DNA of 64,000 bases from Tenodera sinensis (lineage: Eukaryota; Arthropoda; Insecta; Mantodea; Mantidae). The DNA is taken from positions 56,868,971 to 56,932,970 of the forward strand of contig CM060972.1 of NCBI GenBank assembly GCA_030765045.1, in the 5' to 3' direction. Below the pieces are notes generated by a model. It saw only the letters and a program-made list of their open reading frames with translations, was not told the DNA's origin and searched no databases. A program made the translations under genes and the position numbers. This document shows, in pieces, positions 49,618 through 61,356 of the stretch (the first letter of the stretch is position 1; each line of letters starts with the position of its first letter).

Positions 49618-50187
49618 ATTTTTACATATATTTACCTATCTTGACTAACGTGAAGTAAATAGAAGAGTAAACGCTTGTAAAAATATTTTGTACAAGAGTG
49701 AGTAGAGAAAGTCGTGTGAATGCTTCAGACTTTTTTCAGATCATTAATATATTTAATTCGCCTATATTTCATTTCCAAAGCCTACGCAAGATACATAATT
49801 CAAAGTATAACTGGTTTATTCTTCTCACGCTCCAAAGGACCCAAACCCTTTTGCTAATGGCGATGTTTCTTTGCATTTCCAATAATTTATACAAAGTCCA
49901 AGTATGTATTGGCTAGTATTTTCAATGCGTTTAAAGCTTTGTTTAAACAAATTAATTTTTTTTTCATAAAATGTTGCATCAGAGTGTTATTTTTCTACTG
50001 AAATATTAGCGTATCAGGATAAATGTTTATATTTCGCTTTTATAGCATTACACAGCAGAGAAGCAGAATATTTGTTTTTAACCCTTTAATGGGCAAGTTA
50101 TTTTTGCTACATATGCTGTTCTTCCTCTAATTCCTAAACCGGTTTTCATATCCTTTTCGGAGGCACCTTAGCTGAAACTATTCGAAT

Positions 50188-50370
50188 AGCCAAGATGGTT
50201 AAGGCGACACCCAATGGACTGGATATCCATTCAAAGCCAAACGTCACGAGTTCGAATCCCAGCCACTGCATTCAAATGTGGCAAAGGAAGGGGAGGGCCC
50301 AAGTAAAATAATCGGTGTAATGGCACGCTTGGACACTGACGGGGTTACATTAGACTATAGCTGCATGGAT
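50188..50370 (+). mobile_element. tRNA(Ser/Leu-like)-derived SINE fragment
   Basis: AGCCAAGATGGTTAAGGCGA and GAGTTCGAATCCCAGCC, with an enlarged region between them as in a class II tRNA. The tail continues GGGGTTACATTAGACTATAG. Confidence 0.55.
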
Positions 50371-50510
50371 TTTGCTTCTTTTTCTTTAAAAAAAAAACAC
50401 TTTTTATTGAAAAATATAATATTTTTACAATAGGATATAGCTACAAATACTTGAACTCTATTTATTTAGGTTAGCATAACATGAAATTAGAAATAAATAG
50501 CCAATAAAGT

Positions 50511-50838
50511 GACCGCCTCCGTAGCGCAGTTGGTAGCGCGCTTGCCTCTGGCGCGAAGGACCCGTGTTCGATCCCCGGTACCAGCATGGGGATTTTATCC
50601 CCTCTGGGAGGTCTGGCACGGGGTGCACTCATCCTTGTTAGGTCCCGGGGGACCAATTGAGGAGCTACTTGATGGAGAAGTAGCGGCCCCAGGTCTAGAA
50701 GACCGCATAACTGGCCGGGAGGGCTCGGGGCGCTGACCACGCCCCACCCTCCAGTACTGCCTGTAGTGGGCAGAGGTGGGGGACGCAGCGGCCGGGCGGT
50801 AAGCCTTGGCCCTTCGTGGGCTGTTGCGCCGGGCTGTT
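50511..50838 (+). mobile_element. tRNA-derived SINE, family 3, intact with 13-bp target duplication
   Basis: TAGCCAATAAAGT at 50498-50510 and 50839-50851. Head CCGTAGCGCAGTTGGTAGCG and B box GTTCGATCCCC; 328 bp, the longest intact SINE here. Confidence 0.95.
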
Positions 50839-51176
50839 TAGCCAATAAAGTATCTCAAAGCTTAACAAATTATAAGCAACGCTGCCAATTAAAGGGTTAA
50901 AATAGTTCAGCGCAAAGTTTTGAGAAAATAAATTATTACAATTTTAGCGAAAATTATTCAAAAGTTAATAACTCTGTAGTATGTTTCCAAAACCCTGGGG
51001 AGATTTATAAATCGATAAATCTACTTCGAATACCAAAATATCAAATGATTTATCTTAAATATTGAACTTAAAAAAGTTTGTTTTATACTTACATCCAACA
51101 TTGAAAACTAAGCAGTAATGTTCTGCAAGGTATATTTTGAAAATTCTTCTTGCGAAAGCAAAATTGAAAATTTTCT

Positions 51177-51443
51177 AAAACTCAAGAGTAAACAAGACTA
51201 CCTGGGCTATAGCCAGAAAATTAAAAATATACATTTCATTTGCCATAAAAATATGTTAAACACATGGCGTTTTAATCAAAATCGTTAGCTATGTTTTAGA
51301 AAATCTAAATTTTCGAAAAAATTTCCATGTAAAGGGTAGTTTAGATTAGAGGAATTTTCTTGAAAATCTCGTGTCACATCTTTGAACAATATTAAGCTTG
51401 AATACCAATTTTGGTTTTTAACACATTTTTCATGAGCTATACT

Positions 51444-51493
<50 letters not shown>

Positions 51494-51613
51494 GCGGGCG
51501 GACACTTTTCTAAAACTCTTTTTATTCAGAAGGCCTCAAAATATACTTCTGGTGAAATTTCGACATAAAAATGTTTGAATACAATATTTCTCCCTACTTT
51601 ACGCAGTAGAGAA
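51177..51613 (-). mobile_element. Family H fragment lacking the hairpin half
   Basis: Starts at ACTCAAGAGTAAACAAGACT and ends AGTAGAGAAAGT. Contains a CA/CG tract at 51446-51497. Confidence 0.75.
51446..51497. repeat. (CA)n(CG)n microsatellite inside family H copy
   Basis: CA run that changes to an alternating CG run; alternating purine-pyrimidine throughout. Confidence 0.95.
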
Positions 51614-52013
51614 AGTAAAAATGTAATAGGCTATACTTCACAATTTTCTCTTTCTGTTCAATTGGATGCAGGCATTTCTTCGTAAATGATAATGAGTTTA
51701 ATGCAGTAAGTAACCATGACGGTATGTTGTTAAAGTCGTGTTTAGCAGATTGCCTAAACAAACTGAAGAGAATGAAGCGCACAAACCATGAGCCGGTGTC
51801 TTTAGATTTATGAAGCGGAAAGAAATGTAACATTCCGATCTACTTCCTGCCAATTTATCCTTCACGGATTATTTACTGTAGCCAGAGGCTGCCGACATTC
51901 CGCGGCCACCTGCGAATCTTGTGCTTCATTCCTGTTTATTATCCTCTAATCCCCTTTTTTGTATCAGTTCTTTTGTTTCTTGACAACATAGCTCCTTGTT
52001 TCGGGGAAGATTC

Positions 52014-52015
<2 letters not shown>

Positions 52016-52060
<45 letters not shown>

Positions 52061-52061
52061 C
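52016..52061. repeat. Poly(T) tract
   Basis: About 45 consecutive T; may be the reversed A-tail of a decayed retroelement. Confidence 0.9.
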
Positions 52062-52536
52062 ATTCACAATACCAGTTCAGTCCAAAAGAATCCAATTACA
52101 CAACTATACAAAGTTAAGAGCAATGAACAATGTTGATAAAAAGACAAATATAATGGTTTACAAGGAAAAAAATATTGCTATTAGAATACTTAAGGCAACA
52201 CCAAAGTGATATTTTAGCCTCTTTGCTAAAAAAAAAAAACAATTTTTGGATTTTTATTGCAAAAAATGCACCATGCACCATATATCTACGAACTTGTAGC
52301 CCCCTAAGGAGGGAACATATTTTTGACGCCTCTGCCTCTGCCTCTGCCTTTAGCTTCAAATTTAAACTCATTTTTCTCGGAAACGATTTTTTTGTTACTT
52401 TCACACATTCAAAATCCATGTTCTCCTACAAAAATCTCGCTAGAGATCTAAAATATTTTTGGAATAGAGTTCAGAATATGGGTAATAAAATGTAGGCTTG
52501 GAATTTTAATATTGCTTATACCTTGTTTTAAAAAAT

Positions 52537-53374
52537 CTGATGTATTGCACTCACATGACACTCTACTCTTGTACTAACCATTCTTACAAACTGTTATTCC
52601 TATATCTTCTTTCTTGTTAGTTGAGATAAACATTTGTACAAATTATCTTATTGCTTTTTCCTTGTAGGTGCAAAAGGAATATTAGAATACAATAGGCTTT
52701 GTGCGATAGTCAAATGTTTGAGATTCTGTTGTCTTTGCACACTTAACATATAAAAAAATGAACAACGATGATCCATTTCACGAAAGTTCTAATTTTTCCG
52801 AAACTCACATAACATGGAATATCTCCGAAATGGTTCGCCCTACAAGAAAATTTATTGAGACATAAATTGTGTATTTTAGCAAGATCTACATTTTTGTATA
52901 GTATGATTTGGTCTATCTCTAACGGTTTACCAGTTATGCAAAAGTCGTCCAGAGTAAATACGACTACAGGAGCTATAGCCAGAAAATTCAAGATATACTT
53001 TTGACTTCTCACACAAATATCTCAAACATATGACATTTTAATAAAAATCGTTAGAGCCATTTTCAAGAAAATAAAAATTTTCTAAATATTTTCCATGTAA
53101 AGGGTAGTTTAGGATGGGGCTATTTTCTTCAAAATCTTCGTGGCACATCCTTGAAAGACATTAAACTTAAATACCAACTTTAGTTTTTAACCGACTTTTC
53201 ATTTTTGAGTTATGCTGTCCACAGACTGACACACAGACACACACACGGACCTTTTTTTAAAAATGCTTTTTTTTTTTTATTCAGGGGGCCTCAAAACATA
53301 TATTTCCGGTGAAATCTCGACATCGAATTTTTGGGTGGAATACAATACTTCCCTTGCTTACCAGTAGAGAAAGT
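52537..53374 (-). mobile_element. Family H repeat, intact copy
   Basis: Runs 838 bp from CTGATGTATTGCACTCACAT to AGTAGAGAAAGT at 53363-53374. A-rich AAAAAT flanks both ends. The CA tract is short (about 53225-53245). Confidence 0.85.
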
Positions 53375-53721
53375 AAAAATAATTAATATAATGCGTTGTT
53401 TTTATTGCATTTTTACATTTTGTGGTATTAATTTTTTTTTCAATAAAAACTACGCACTATATCAAAACTTCCAAGCTTTAAGTTATTGCACAGGTAATAG
53501 GAGGTACAGTTTTAAAAAATAAACCCTGTTTTTCAACATCTGTTTTGATATTCCCAATAAAATTGATGTGGATTAATTAATATATCAGGAATGTGATTAG
53601 AAATTACAATGAAATTTGGTACACACATTTCTTTGGTCGCTAGTAATGCCTGTGCAAAATATTAAGTCTCTAACTTCAATATTTCAGAAAATCACCTTTA
53701 ACTTCTGTGTACCCTTAATGT

Positions 53722-53895
53722 GCCAACCGAGCGAGGTGGCCCAGGTGGTAGCGCATGTGACTGGCATTCGGATGGTCGTGGGTTCGTTCTCTGGGCCGAC
53801 TTTCCTGAGACATGCCTTTACGAGGGTTTCCTTAGATTGCTAGGGAATGCTGGGAAGCATTCTAGAAGCATTGACTCCTCCCCAGTTAGATTCAC
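53722..53895 (+). mobile_element. tRNA-derived SINE next to exon C
   Basis: Head CCGAGCGAGGTGGCCCAGGT and a degraded B box GGGTTCGTTCT. It ends about 50 bp before the acceptor of exon C. No clear target duplication. Confidence 0.65.
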
Positions 53896-53945
53896 GACCA
53901 TTCGTAGGACTTTCTAGTGAAGAAATGGATTTGAATGTGTTCCAG

Positions 53946-54108
53946 ATGGTGTTCGTGCCGCTGAGCAGCAATGGGCAGTTTTACGCGGTGGGGGCGGGCG
54001 ATGCGCCCCTGTACCAACTGCCCCAGCTCCTCAGGGACAACCGTTTGCCACTAAGGGTGCAACTTGTCGCGGGGCCGCTTCCGACGCCGCTGCCAATCGG
54101 TTTCACAG
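53946..54108 (+). CDS. CABIT-domain protein, internal exon C
   Basis: Exon of 163 bp with acceptor TGTGTTCCAG and donor ACAG|GTAAGA; phase 0 in, phase 1 out. It encodes MVFVPLSSNGQFYAVG...LYQLPQLLRDNRLPLRVQLVAGPLPTPLPIGFT. The segment VFVPLSSNGQF completes the CABIT core motif, with V replacing the usual L before P, exactly seven residues after the cysteine of exon B. The following leucine-rich beta segments (LPLRVQLVAGPL) fit the second half of a CABIT module. The initial ATG is simply the first codon after a phase-0 splice and not a translation start. A tRNA-derived SINE ends some 50 bp upstream. The exon is GC-rich against an AT-rich intron. Confidence 0.87.
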
Positions 54109-54109
54109 G

Positions 54110-54820
54110 TAAGAAACAAAGTGTATCATTTAGTAGGTAAACACTGAGTAGATCATCCTGAAGATATATTTTCATGCTCCATGAAATATAGTGTTTGTGG
54201 CAAGAACTCCTAAAGTGTTGATGTAAATATGCGTGACAAAGAGACAGACAGTAGTGCGGTAGAACTTTCAAAAGTGTTAATGTAAAAATAATGTTAGTGT
54301 AAAATTCTTTAGGTATAAAAGCACAAGACTAGAACATGCTCCTTAGAATTACATCCCCTAATGAGTTTTTATTGAGCTGCCCTGCCAACAGGTAGGAGGC
54401 CTTAGCCCTTAAAGGATGACACAAAAATAAAAAATAAATGTTATGCGGAGGGGAACACCTCGCACACTGCGATCTATCCAGGAGGAAGGGGATGAAGTGA
54501 AGAAACCACTGGAGGCTACACGTCACAAGCAGACAAGCCACCAAGACGCGCGGAAGTCTGATAGTTCTACGCTTCAAGACCCCTCCCACTGCTGGTGCTG
54601 CCTAGAGAGGGCGATGAACGACCCGTCGACCAAACAACCCTCTAGTGTCCACCGGGAGTACTATTTCCTTTGCGCAAGTATCTGCGCCATTTACCTAGCA
54701 CTACCAGACGCCACGAAACCTAGAAGTGCACCTGAAAGATGAGAAGGAAATGAAAGAGAAATGATCGTGGTAGATGAGATACTACACCAGCATTCGTCGA
54801 CTGATCAGGGAAACCCACGA
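54110..54820. other. Intron C-D sequence, nothing recognised
   Basis: A GC-richer patch at 54440-54745 carries a 99-codon open frame without a domain. Confidence 0.4.
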
Positions 54821-54821
54821 A

Positions 54822-55470
54822 ATTTTCGAGTATTTAAGTTCGGCATCTTTCAAGGATGCGATACGAAGCTTTCTAGGAAAAATCCTCTCACCTCAGACTG
54901 TCCTTTATGTAGAACATTTTTCGAAAATTTAAATTTAATCAAAAATGACTAATGATTTTTATTAAAATAAAACATGTTTAAGATATTTTCATAACAAATA
55001 TAGGTATATCTTGAATTTACTGGAAATGTCCTAAGAAGTTTTCTTCATTCTGAATGACTTGTGCACAACTGATAAACACAGAATCTTACTACACAAAATG
55101 TAGATTTTATTAAAGCACACAATTTGTGTCAAATAGATTTTATCGAGATATTCTTTGTTTGAATTTTCACATGCTTTTCTCAAATAGGAAATCATCGTTC
55201 ATTTTTTTTCCTTGTTATGCCTTGGCCATTCAAAGAGAATGGAATCTCAAAGCCATCACATAACGACCAGTTCAAAAAATTTTTGAGTATCGCTTAATAC
55301 TGTTGTATTCTCCTATTTTCTTTATACCTGCAAGAAAGTATGTAACAAAACTCATTTTACAAATGTCTATCTCCATTAACATGAAGTGAATACCAGAATA
55401 AGCATTTTAAGAATAGTTTGTACAAGTGTGAGTAGAGAAAATCATGTGAATGCACACAAGATGTTTTTAC
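54822..55470 (+). mobile_element. Family H fragment lacking the ACTTTCTCTACT end
   Basis: Starts at GAGTATTTAAGTTCGGCATC and runs through the conserved body to GAGTAGAGAAAATCATGTGA and a degraded hairpin. Confidence 0.7.
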
Positions 55471-56127
55471 GAAAGTTGCGATGTGCATGGGTACGTATAA
55501 TATGGGCGATTGAGTCAGCTGATCTACAGAACATGCGAAAGCATTCATTTCTAGAAGAAAATAATGTTTAATTGAAGAATGTAAGCTATAGCGGGGAGAA
55601 TGCAGATAAGAAAGAACGCACTCATGTGGGCGTTGGTGGCGATCCAGTCGATAGTGAAAGTGTTGATGCCAACAAACGTCTTTGCCCCAGGCCAAAGCTG
55701 AACCCTGAACAGAGAAAGTGCCTTTTAATTTCGCGGAAATGTGTCGCACAAGTTATTCCAGTTTTCCTACATTCCGCGATGCAGGGAATAAACAACAGCC
55801 TCCCAATCCTACCATGGAACCTTGCCACTTTACCAAAACTTGACGACGCTGCAAATCGTAGCAGCAGTCTTATTTCATCACAAGTGCATGGATGACATGT
55901 TTAGGAAATGCTTTTGTTTTTCATAACATGCATGTATTAGTCTGTTCACCGGGTCAGCTATTGGCACAATGCCCAGCCTCCAGTAGGCAAACAAAAACAC
56001 AGTTTGTAATTGGCCACATCAAGATTATTCTGGTTTTATAACTTTGGAGGACATTACATAAGAAATTAAACATCAGAATACCTCGATTTTGACATTAGTT
56101 TCATCTGCCACGTACATATATAATAAG

Positions 56128-56227
56128 TAAAGAAGGTATTGCATTTTATCCAAAATTTCGATACCGAGATTGTGCTGGAAATACATGTTGGTTTTGAGGC
56201 CCCTCAATCCGAAAAAAAAGCATTTTT
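56128..56227 (+). mobile_element. Older family H copy, left part (split by nested copy)
   Basis: Terminal segment ending AAAAAAAAGCATTTTT. The same element continues at 57074 with TTTTTATAAAAAGATCCGTG. Together they read as one copy opened at the CATTTTTAGAAAAAG block. Confidence 0.75.
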
Positions 56228-57073
56228 ACTTTCTCTACTACGTATAGTAAAGTAGAGGAAGTACTGTATTCCACCCAAAAATTCGATGTCGAGATCTCAC
56301 CGGAAATTTGTGTTTTAAGGCCCCCTAAATAAATAAAAGCATTTTTAGAAAAATGTCCGCTCGCGTGCGTGCGTGTGTGTATGTGTCTGTCTGTCTGTCA
56401 GTCTTCGGGCAACATAACTCAAAACCGAAAAGTCGGTTAAAAACCAAACTTGGTATTTACATTTGTCTTTCAGGGATGCGACACGAAGATTTTGAAGAAA
56501 ATTCTTCCTCCCTAAACTACTCTTTACATAGAAAATATTTCAAAAATTTTGATTTTCTTGAAAATGACTTAACGATTTTGATTTAAACGCTATACGTTTG
56601 AGATATTTTTATCACAAATGAAATGTATATCTTGAATTTTTTGGCTATTCCTCATGTAGTCCTATTTACTCTGCTGAATCGTAAGAGATACACCAAATCA
56701 TTCTATACAAAAAATGTATATCCTGCTAAACACACAATTTATGTCTAAATAAATTTTTGTAGAGATATCTCATTTCGCAAACATTCCTTGTTGTTTGTGC
56801 GAGTTTTGGAGAACTTCTGTGAAATGGAACATCGTTATTCATTTTTTATATGTTAACAGTGTAAAGAGAACGGAATGTGAAAGCTTTAAAAGATTTGACT
56901 ATCGCTCAAAGCCTACTGTATTCCCATATTCTCCTTGCACCTACAAGGAAATAAGCAATCATATAATTTCTGCAGATGTTTATCTCAACTAACACGAAGA
57001 AGATATAGGAATAAGAGTTTGTAAGAATGGTTAGTACAAGAGTAGAGAAAGTCATGTGAGTGCAACACATCAG
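56228..57073 (+). mobile_element. Younger family H copy, intact, nested inside an older copy
   Basis: Runs 846 bp: ACTTTCTCTACT at 56228-56239, inverted AGTAGAGAAAGT at 57041-57052, then hairpin ATGTG (57054-57058) and CACAT (57066-57070), and CAG. A TG/TC tract lies at about 56365-56400. Confidence 0.88.
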
Positions 57074-57770
57074 ATTTTTATAAAAAGATCCGTGTGTCTG
57101 TGAACAGCATAACTCAAAAACAAAAGTCGGTTACATACCAAAATTGCTATTTAAGTTCAGCATCTCCCAAGAATGCGACACGAACATTTTAAAGAAAAAC
57201 TCCCTATTCCAAATTACCTTTTGCGTTCAAAGTACTTAGAACATTTCGATTCTCTCAAAAGTGCGTCTACCGAGTTTAATTGAAATACCATATGTCTGAT
57301 TTTTCATGAAAAATGAAATGTATATGTTAAATTTTTTTGGAATAGTATCTGAAGTCCTTTTCATTCAGCATCACGTTTGCATAACTGTAAAACCGCAAGA
57401 AATGTACAAATTTTACTACACAAAAACGCATATCTCGTTAAAACACAATTTATGTCAAATAAAGCTTTTCCTGGAGACAACCATTTTCGAGATATTCCTC
57501 ATTATAGGTCTGAATTTTCAAACACTTTCTTCAGATAGGAGTTCATTAGATTTTTAATGGACTGGCCATGCAAACAGAATAAAATTTCAAAGCCATCATA
57601 TAGCGACCAGCTCTTGAAAGATCTGAATATCGCTTAAACCAACTATATAATCTATTGCCCGTGTACCTATTAAGTGTTACAAAACCGTTTGTGCCAACAT
57701 TTATCACGATTAATATGAAGTAGATAGAAGAATAAGGTTTTTAAGAATAGTTTTTCAAGAGTAAACAAAG
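57074..57770 (+). mobile_element. Older family H copy, right part
   Basis: Continues the copy begun at 56128 and decays toward a degraded hairpin end near 57765. Confidence 0.7.
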
Positions 57771-57774
57771 TGAG

Positions 57775-58990
57775 GTCTTTGAAAATCTTATATTCTTTGC
57801 TATCACAAGCACATACTGATTTGACCTTATCTAGATGCGTGAAACAATATATGGTCCACTACATATTTGGAGTCGAAATGTTATATATAATAAGAATTAA
57901 AATTTAAATAATAAAATCCGATTTTAAGATGATGCACAACACGCACCCAGTGGAAAATTTAAACACAAGGCTGTACATTTGTCCATCGTTTACAATGTGC
58001 TTTAAATTAGTATAAAATTAAGGATAGTTTATATGGAGAGCTTCCTATAATTGAACTAATTATGATAATGAATTATTTTGGCCATAAAATAAACTCTGTG
58101 CATATATTTATGGTATCTTTTAAATTTAATATCACTTATGCATTTCACTCCTACTTGAGTAAAGCCTAAAGTAATGCATTCTTTTCCATTTTGTCAGCAA
58201 CTCGAAAAATAGATATAGCATTACGTACGAGGTTGGTAGTCCTGCAAGTAACAATAGAGATTTAATACTCTATGGCTGCTTTGCAATTCACAACTGATCT
58301 GTTAGTGCAGTTTGTTAGCTAAAATTGGCTGTAAGCTGACGCAAACGTTCCTCTCCGTCGAAGACGTCGCCTTTAAGACCTATAAGATCTCATGTTTGGT
58401 GTCCGGACTAGCTCTAGCAAGAGGTCCTAATCTGCAGGGTATGCGTGGGTTATGGTAGGAATGGAACCAATCGAAGAATTAACCAACATATCACTTTATT
58501 TGTAAATTTCCAGATTTGTAGAGAACTGCCGACGATATTTAAATAGAATGTAACTTTGTAACTTCAACTACAACGTTATAACACTTTAACTTTGTCACCC
58601 TTTAGCAACCGCCGAATTATGTATACGCGCTAGCTTACGTACAACTCAGAAATTGCACGTGTACTCTCGGCTTGATTCAAGACGAAGTGTCTGTTGCGTT
58701 GCATTTGTTTTTGCGTGAGCAACACGAAGGAAGCGATTTCCATTGGCTAACTTTAGAGCACGTCATGGTAAGATACGAATCAGCCCGTGGAATCACTATG
58801 GCTTCGTACAAACAACAATTGTAACCTTATCACTCACTTAAATCTGCCTAGGCTTCCATTCTTGAGACTTTAACATATTCAGCTTTATTACGTCTTCCCC
58901 TTAACTATTGACTAGAATCTCCTTTTGTTTCTTTCTATTATCAAATATATATAGACATAATTTCGGTTTCAAAGCTACCAGTCAGTATTG
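57775..58990. other. Intron C-D sequence, nothing recognised
   Basis: AT-rich, short frames only. Confidence 0.5.
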
Positions 58991-58996
58991 CAATAT

Positions 58997-59450
58997 CCAG
59001 TACCGAGCAATGTGTGCGACTCGTATTCAGAGTTCCCGAGTTTGATCCCCGGCGACCGCGCACTCTGACTTGGTTTCTCCGTGTCACTTAGGCAAATGCT
59101 GGGTGCTTTCTTTATTTCCACGGTTTCCTTTCCTTTTCTTCCTCATTTCGTTTCCCTTGTCATCTTTAGGCTCTGGTTGTTCGGGCAGCTGCGGACAGAT
59201 GATGCGGTTACTTGCGCTTTGTAAACCTTCTCCCCTGGCTCGGCTTGAGGCAGCTGCGAGCACTGCCCATCCCGCTCGAGTCAATTCGACGCCCTCTCTG
59301 GATAGTAGTGAGGAGCTTCAGGCGGTACGCCAGGAAGCTATCTGTCCAACTGTTAGGGCCTTCTCTATGGGGCTCGTAGTCTCCCTTCATCTCGCCTCTC
59401 CCTCCCGGGGTGGTAGTCTACAATAGATCCATACCGGTCGCAGTGGCGAG
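58997..59450 (+). mobile_element. tRNA-derived SINE-like element, family 5
   Basis: Head CCGAGCAATGTGTGCGACTC and B box GTTTGATCCCC, then CACTCTGACTTGGTTTCTCC shared with the copy at 23688. The GC-rich body gives open frames on both strands that I regard as spurious. Confidence 0.6.
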
Positions 59451-59452
59451 GT

Positions 59453-59560
59453 GTTCCAGAATGAAAAGGACTTCAGAAAGTTTAAGATATGCAATTTATT
59501 TGTCCAGAGAATAAATTCAACAAATGGCATTTCAATTAAAATCAACTAATATGTGTCCGC
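59453..59560 (-). mobile_element. Family H short internal fragment
   Basis: Only GAATGAAAAGGACTTCAG to AATGGCATTTCAATTAAAAT is recognisable, directly after the SINE. Confidence 0.45.
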
Positions 59561-60329
59561 AACGGTAACAGATTGTGTTGACCCACATACAATTGGACAT
59601 GGGGGAATTACCTAGATAGAGAAATAAGTGGTCCCGTGATATCCTTGTCTAAATGGTGACGCTAATTCGGCCACTTATTGCACGAGAGGCCAGATACCGT
59701 CTGTTGTAGCGAGTTCCACGGGGTCTGTAAACACACAACTGTTACCAGCAGTGCCTACCGAATGTAACTTCGCTGGGCAGGTATTTTGGAACAATTTCAT
59801 GAAAACCTGAACGATGAAACATACTGAAATACTTCGTGTTCCCTCATTTCTCCGAGAGCATTATCCTGAAGTAATTATTAAAATATTAGAAGGATAACCA
59901 TTCCGCCAGAGTTCAAAACTTGTTCTCGGAGCACTGGGACACTTTTGAACAGTGAGGCACCACATTTGAATCCTATAAAACAGGAGTCGTCAAACTGGTC
60001 AATGCGATTGCACGAATGGTGACATCACGGAACGCAACCTGGCATGCACATAACGCACGGTTCAAAGGAGGGGGTTTCCAAAGCTGTAGTGTCGGCGTAG
60101 GCAATTCTCCAACGCACATTTGATTTCATAGATATATACCAACATAGAGGACTTTAATTTTTCTATCACCGTTGCTTTATCTAGAACGTTACAGTTTCGC
60201 ATATATCTAATATTAATAACAATATTAATTCACAAGTACAGCAGAGCGCATACATTGTCTGTTAATCACGATCTGCTTTTAGATTTTATAATCTCCACTT
60301 CAGAAAAAAATTGCTCACACAATTGGCAA

Positions 60330-60775
60330 CATGCTAGCCTCTGGTTACCTCGGCTACAGGTTCGGAGGGCGGTGCATTTTTTTCGGGCGTTGTTGTTGTG
60401 TTAAACGCTCGCTTTCACTACATATGGCACCGCAGGCGGTGACACTGATGATACATAGAATGAAGATGGAGCACCGGTGGAATGAGATGGTGGGGGAAAC
60501 CGGAAAACCCGGAGGAACCCCGCTCCAGCGCCGCTTCGTCCACCGCAAATCCCACATGCGGTGCCTGGGATCGAACCCGGGCCGCTTTGGTGAGTTTTTC
60601 GGGCGTAAAACTCCTTAGCATGACTTCCTTCGGAAGGGAGGTAAAGCAGTTGGTCCATGTATGCAGTAGATTTACAACATGTAAGAGAACCTCAAGACTG
60701 ATAGACCTCAGAGCAAAATGAAGCCTCTTTCATTTTTACAGAATGGGAGGCTGAGAACTATATCAGTGAAAGACC
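60330..60775 (+). mobile_element. tRNA-derived SINE, family 4, interrupted by a family 1 SINE
   Basis: The left part has CATGCTAGCCTCTGGTTACC and GGTTCGGAGGGCGG. The right part resumes at TAAAACTCC and includes CATGTAAGAGAACCTCAAGA. The interruption is 60391-60594. Confidence 0.65.
60391..60594 (-). mobile_element. tRNA-derived SINE, family 1, nested in a different SINE
   Basis: TTTTTCGGGCGT flanks it at 60379-60390 and 60595-60606. In minus orientation the (GTT)n tail is on the left and the tRNA-like head on the right. Confidence 0.92.
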
Positions 60776-60777
60776 GT

Positions 60778-61245
60778 CCAGAAATAAACTCATTTACATA
60801 GAACATCTGTATTTCATTAAAAATGGCTCTAACAATTTTGAGTAAAGTATCATATCTTTAAGATATCTTGAATTTTCTGGGAATGTCCTCAAAAGTTCTC
60901 TTTATTCTGGATGATTTTTGCATTACTGGTAATCTGTAAGAATGGGAAATTTTACTTATTGGTTTGAATTTTCTAACTTGTACTTTCCTCAGATAGGAAA
61001 GCTTTTTTTTTTTTTTAATGCCCTGGCCATACAAAGCAAGTGGAAAGTTATCAATAGCGACCAGCTCTTAAAGGATTTGATTGACGATTAAGCCTGCTGC
61101 ATTCTCTTGTTCTCATTGTACCTAAAGGAAATGTGTAATAAAACCATTTCTACAAACGTTTATCTCGGTTAGCATGAAGTAAATATAAGAGAGGTTTTAA
61201 GAATATTTTATAAAAGAGCGAGTAGATAGTCGTGGAATGACAATT
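60778..61245 (+). mobile_element. Family H fragment, hairpin side
   Basis: Runs from the TTTACATAGAACATCTGTAT block to GCGAGTAGATAGTCGTGGAA, ending about 110 bp before exon D. Confidence 0.65.
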
Positions 61246-61356
61246 CACGGTCAATCTCTGGCAAAACGTCGCACAACACTTTTAAAAAGGCTGAACGATA
61301 TAGGCTTTATCCAAAAATGAGAAAGTAAGTATTAATATACGTGATATGTGTTGCAG

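Larger units (their letters stand above)
48936..49730 (+). mobile_element. Family H copy with deletion, interrupted by a SINE
   Basis: Starts near TACTACGTGCTTACAG, carries the expanded TG tract, lost part of its middle, and ends AGTAGAGAAAGTCGTGTGAA with a T-run. The SINE at 49341-49617 interrupts it. Confidence 0.75.

Noticed and set aside
53946..53948. Translation start at the ATG of exon C
   Set aside because: It follows a good CAG acceptor and matches the phase-0 donor of exon B; the CABIT Cys lies upstream.
55572..55895. 107-codon ORF in intron C-D as an extra exon
   Set aside because: No convincing acceptor/donor pair, and inserting it is unnecessary because exons C and D already join in phase.
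59070..59426. 118-codon ORF
   Set aside because: Inside a SINE-like body with antisense open frames; no domain.
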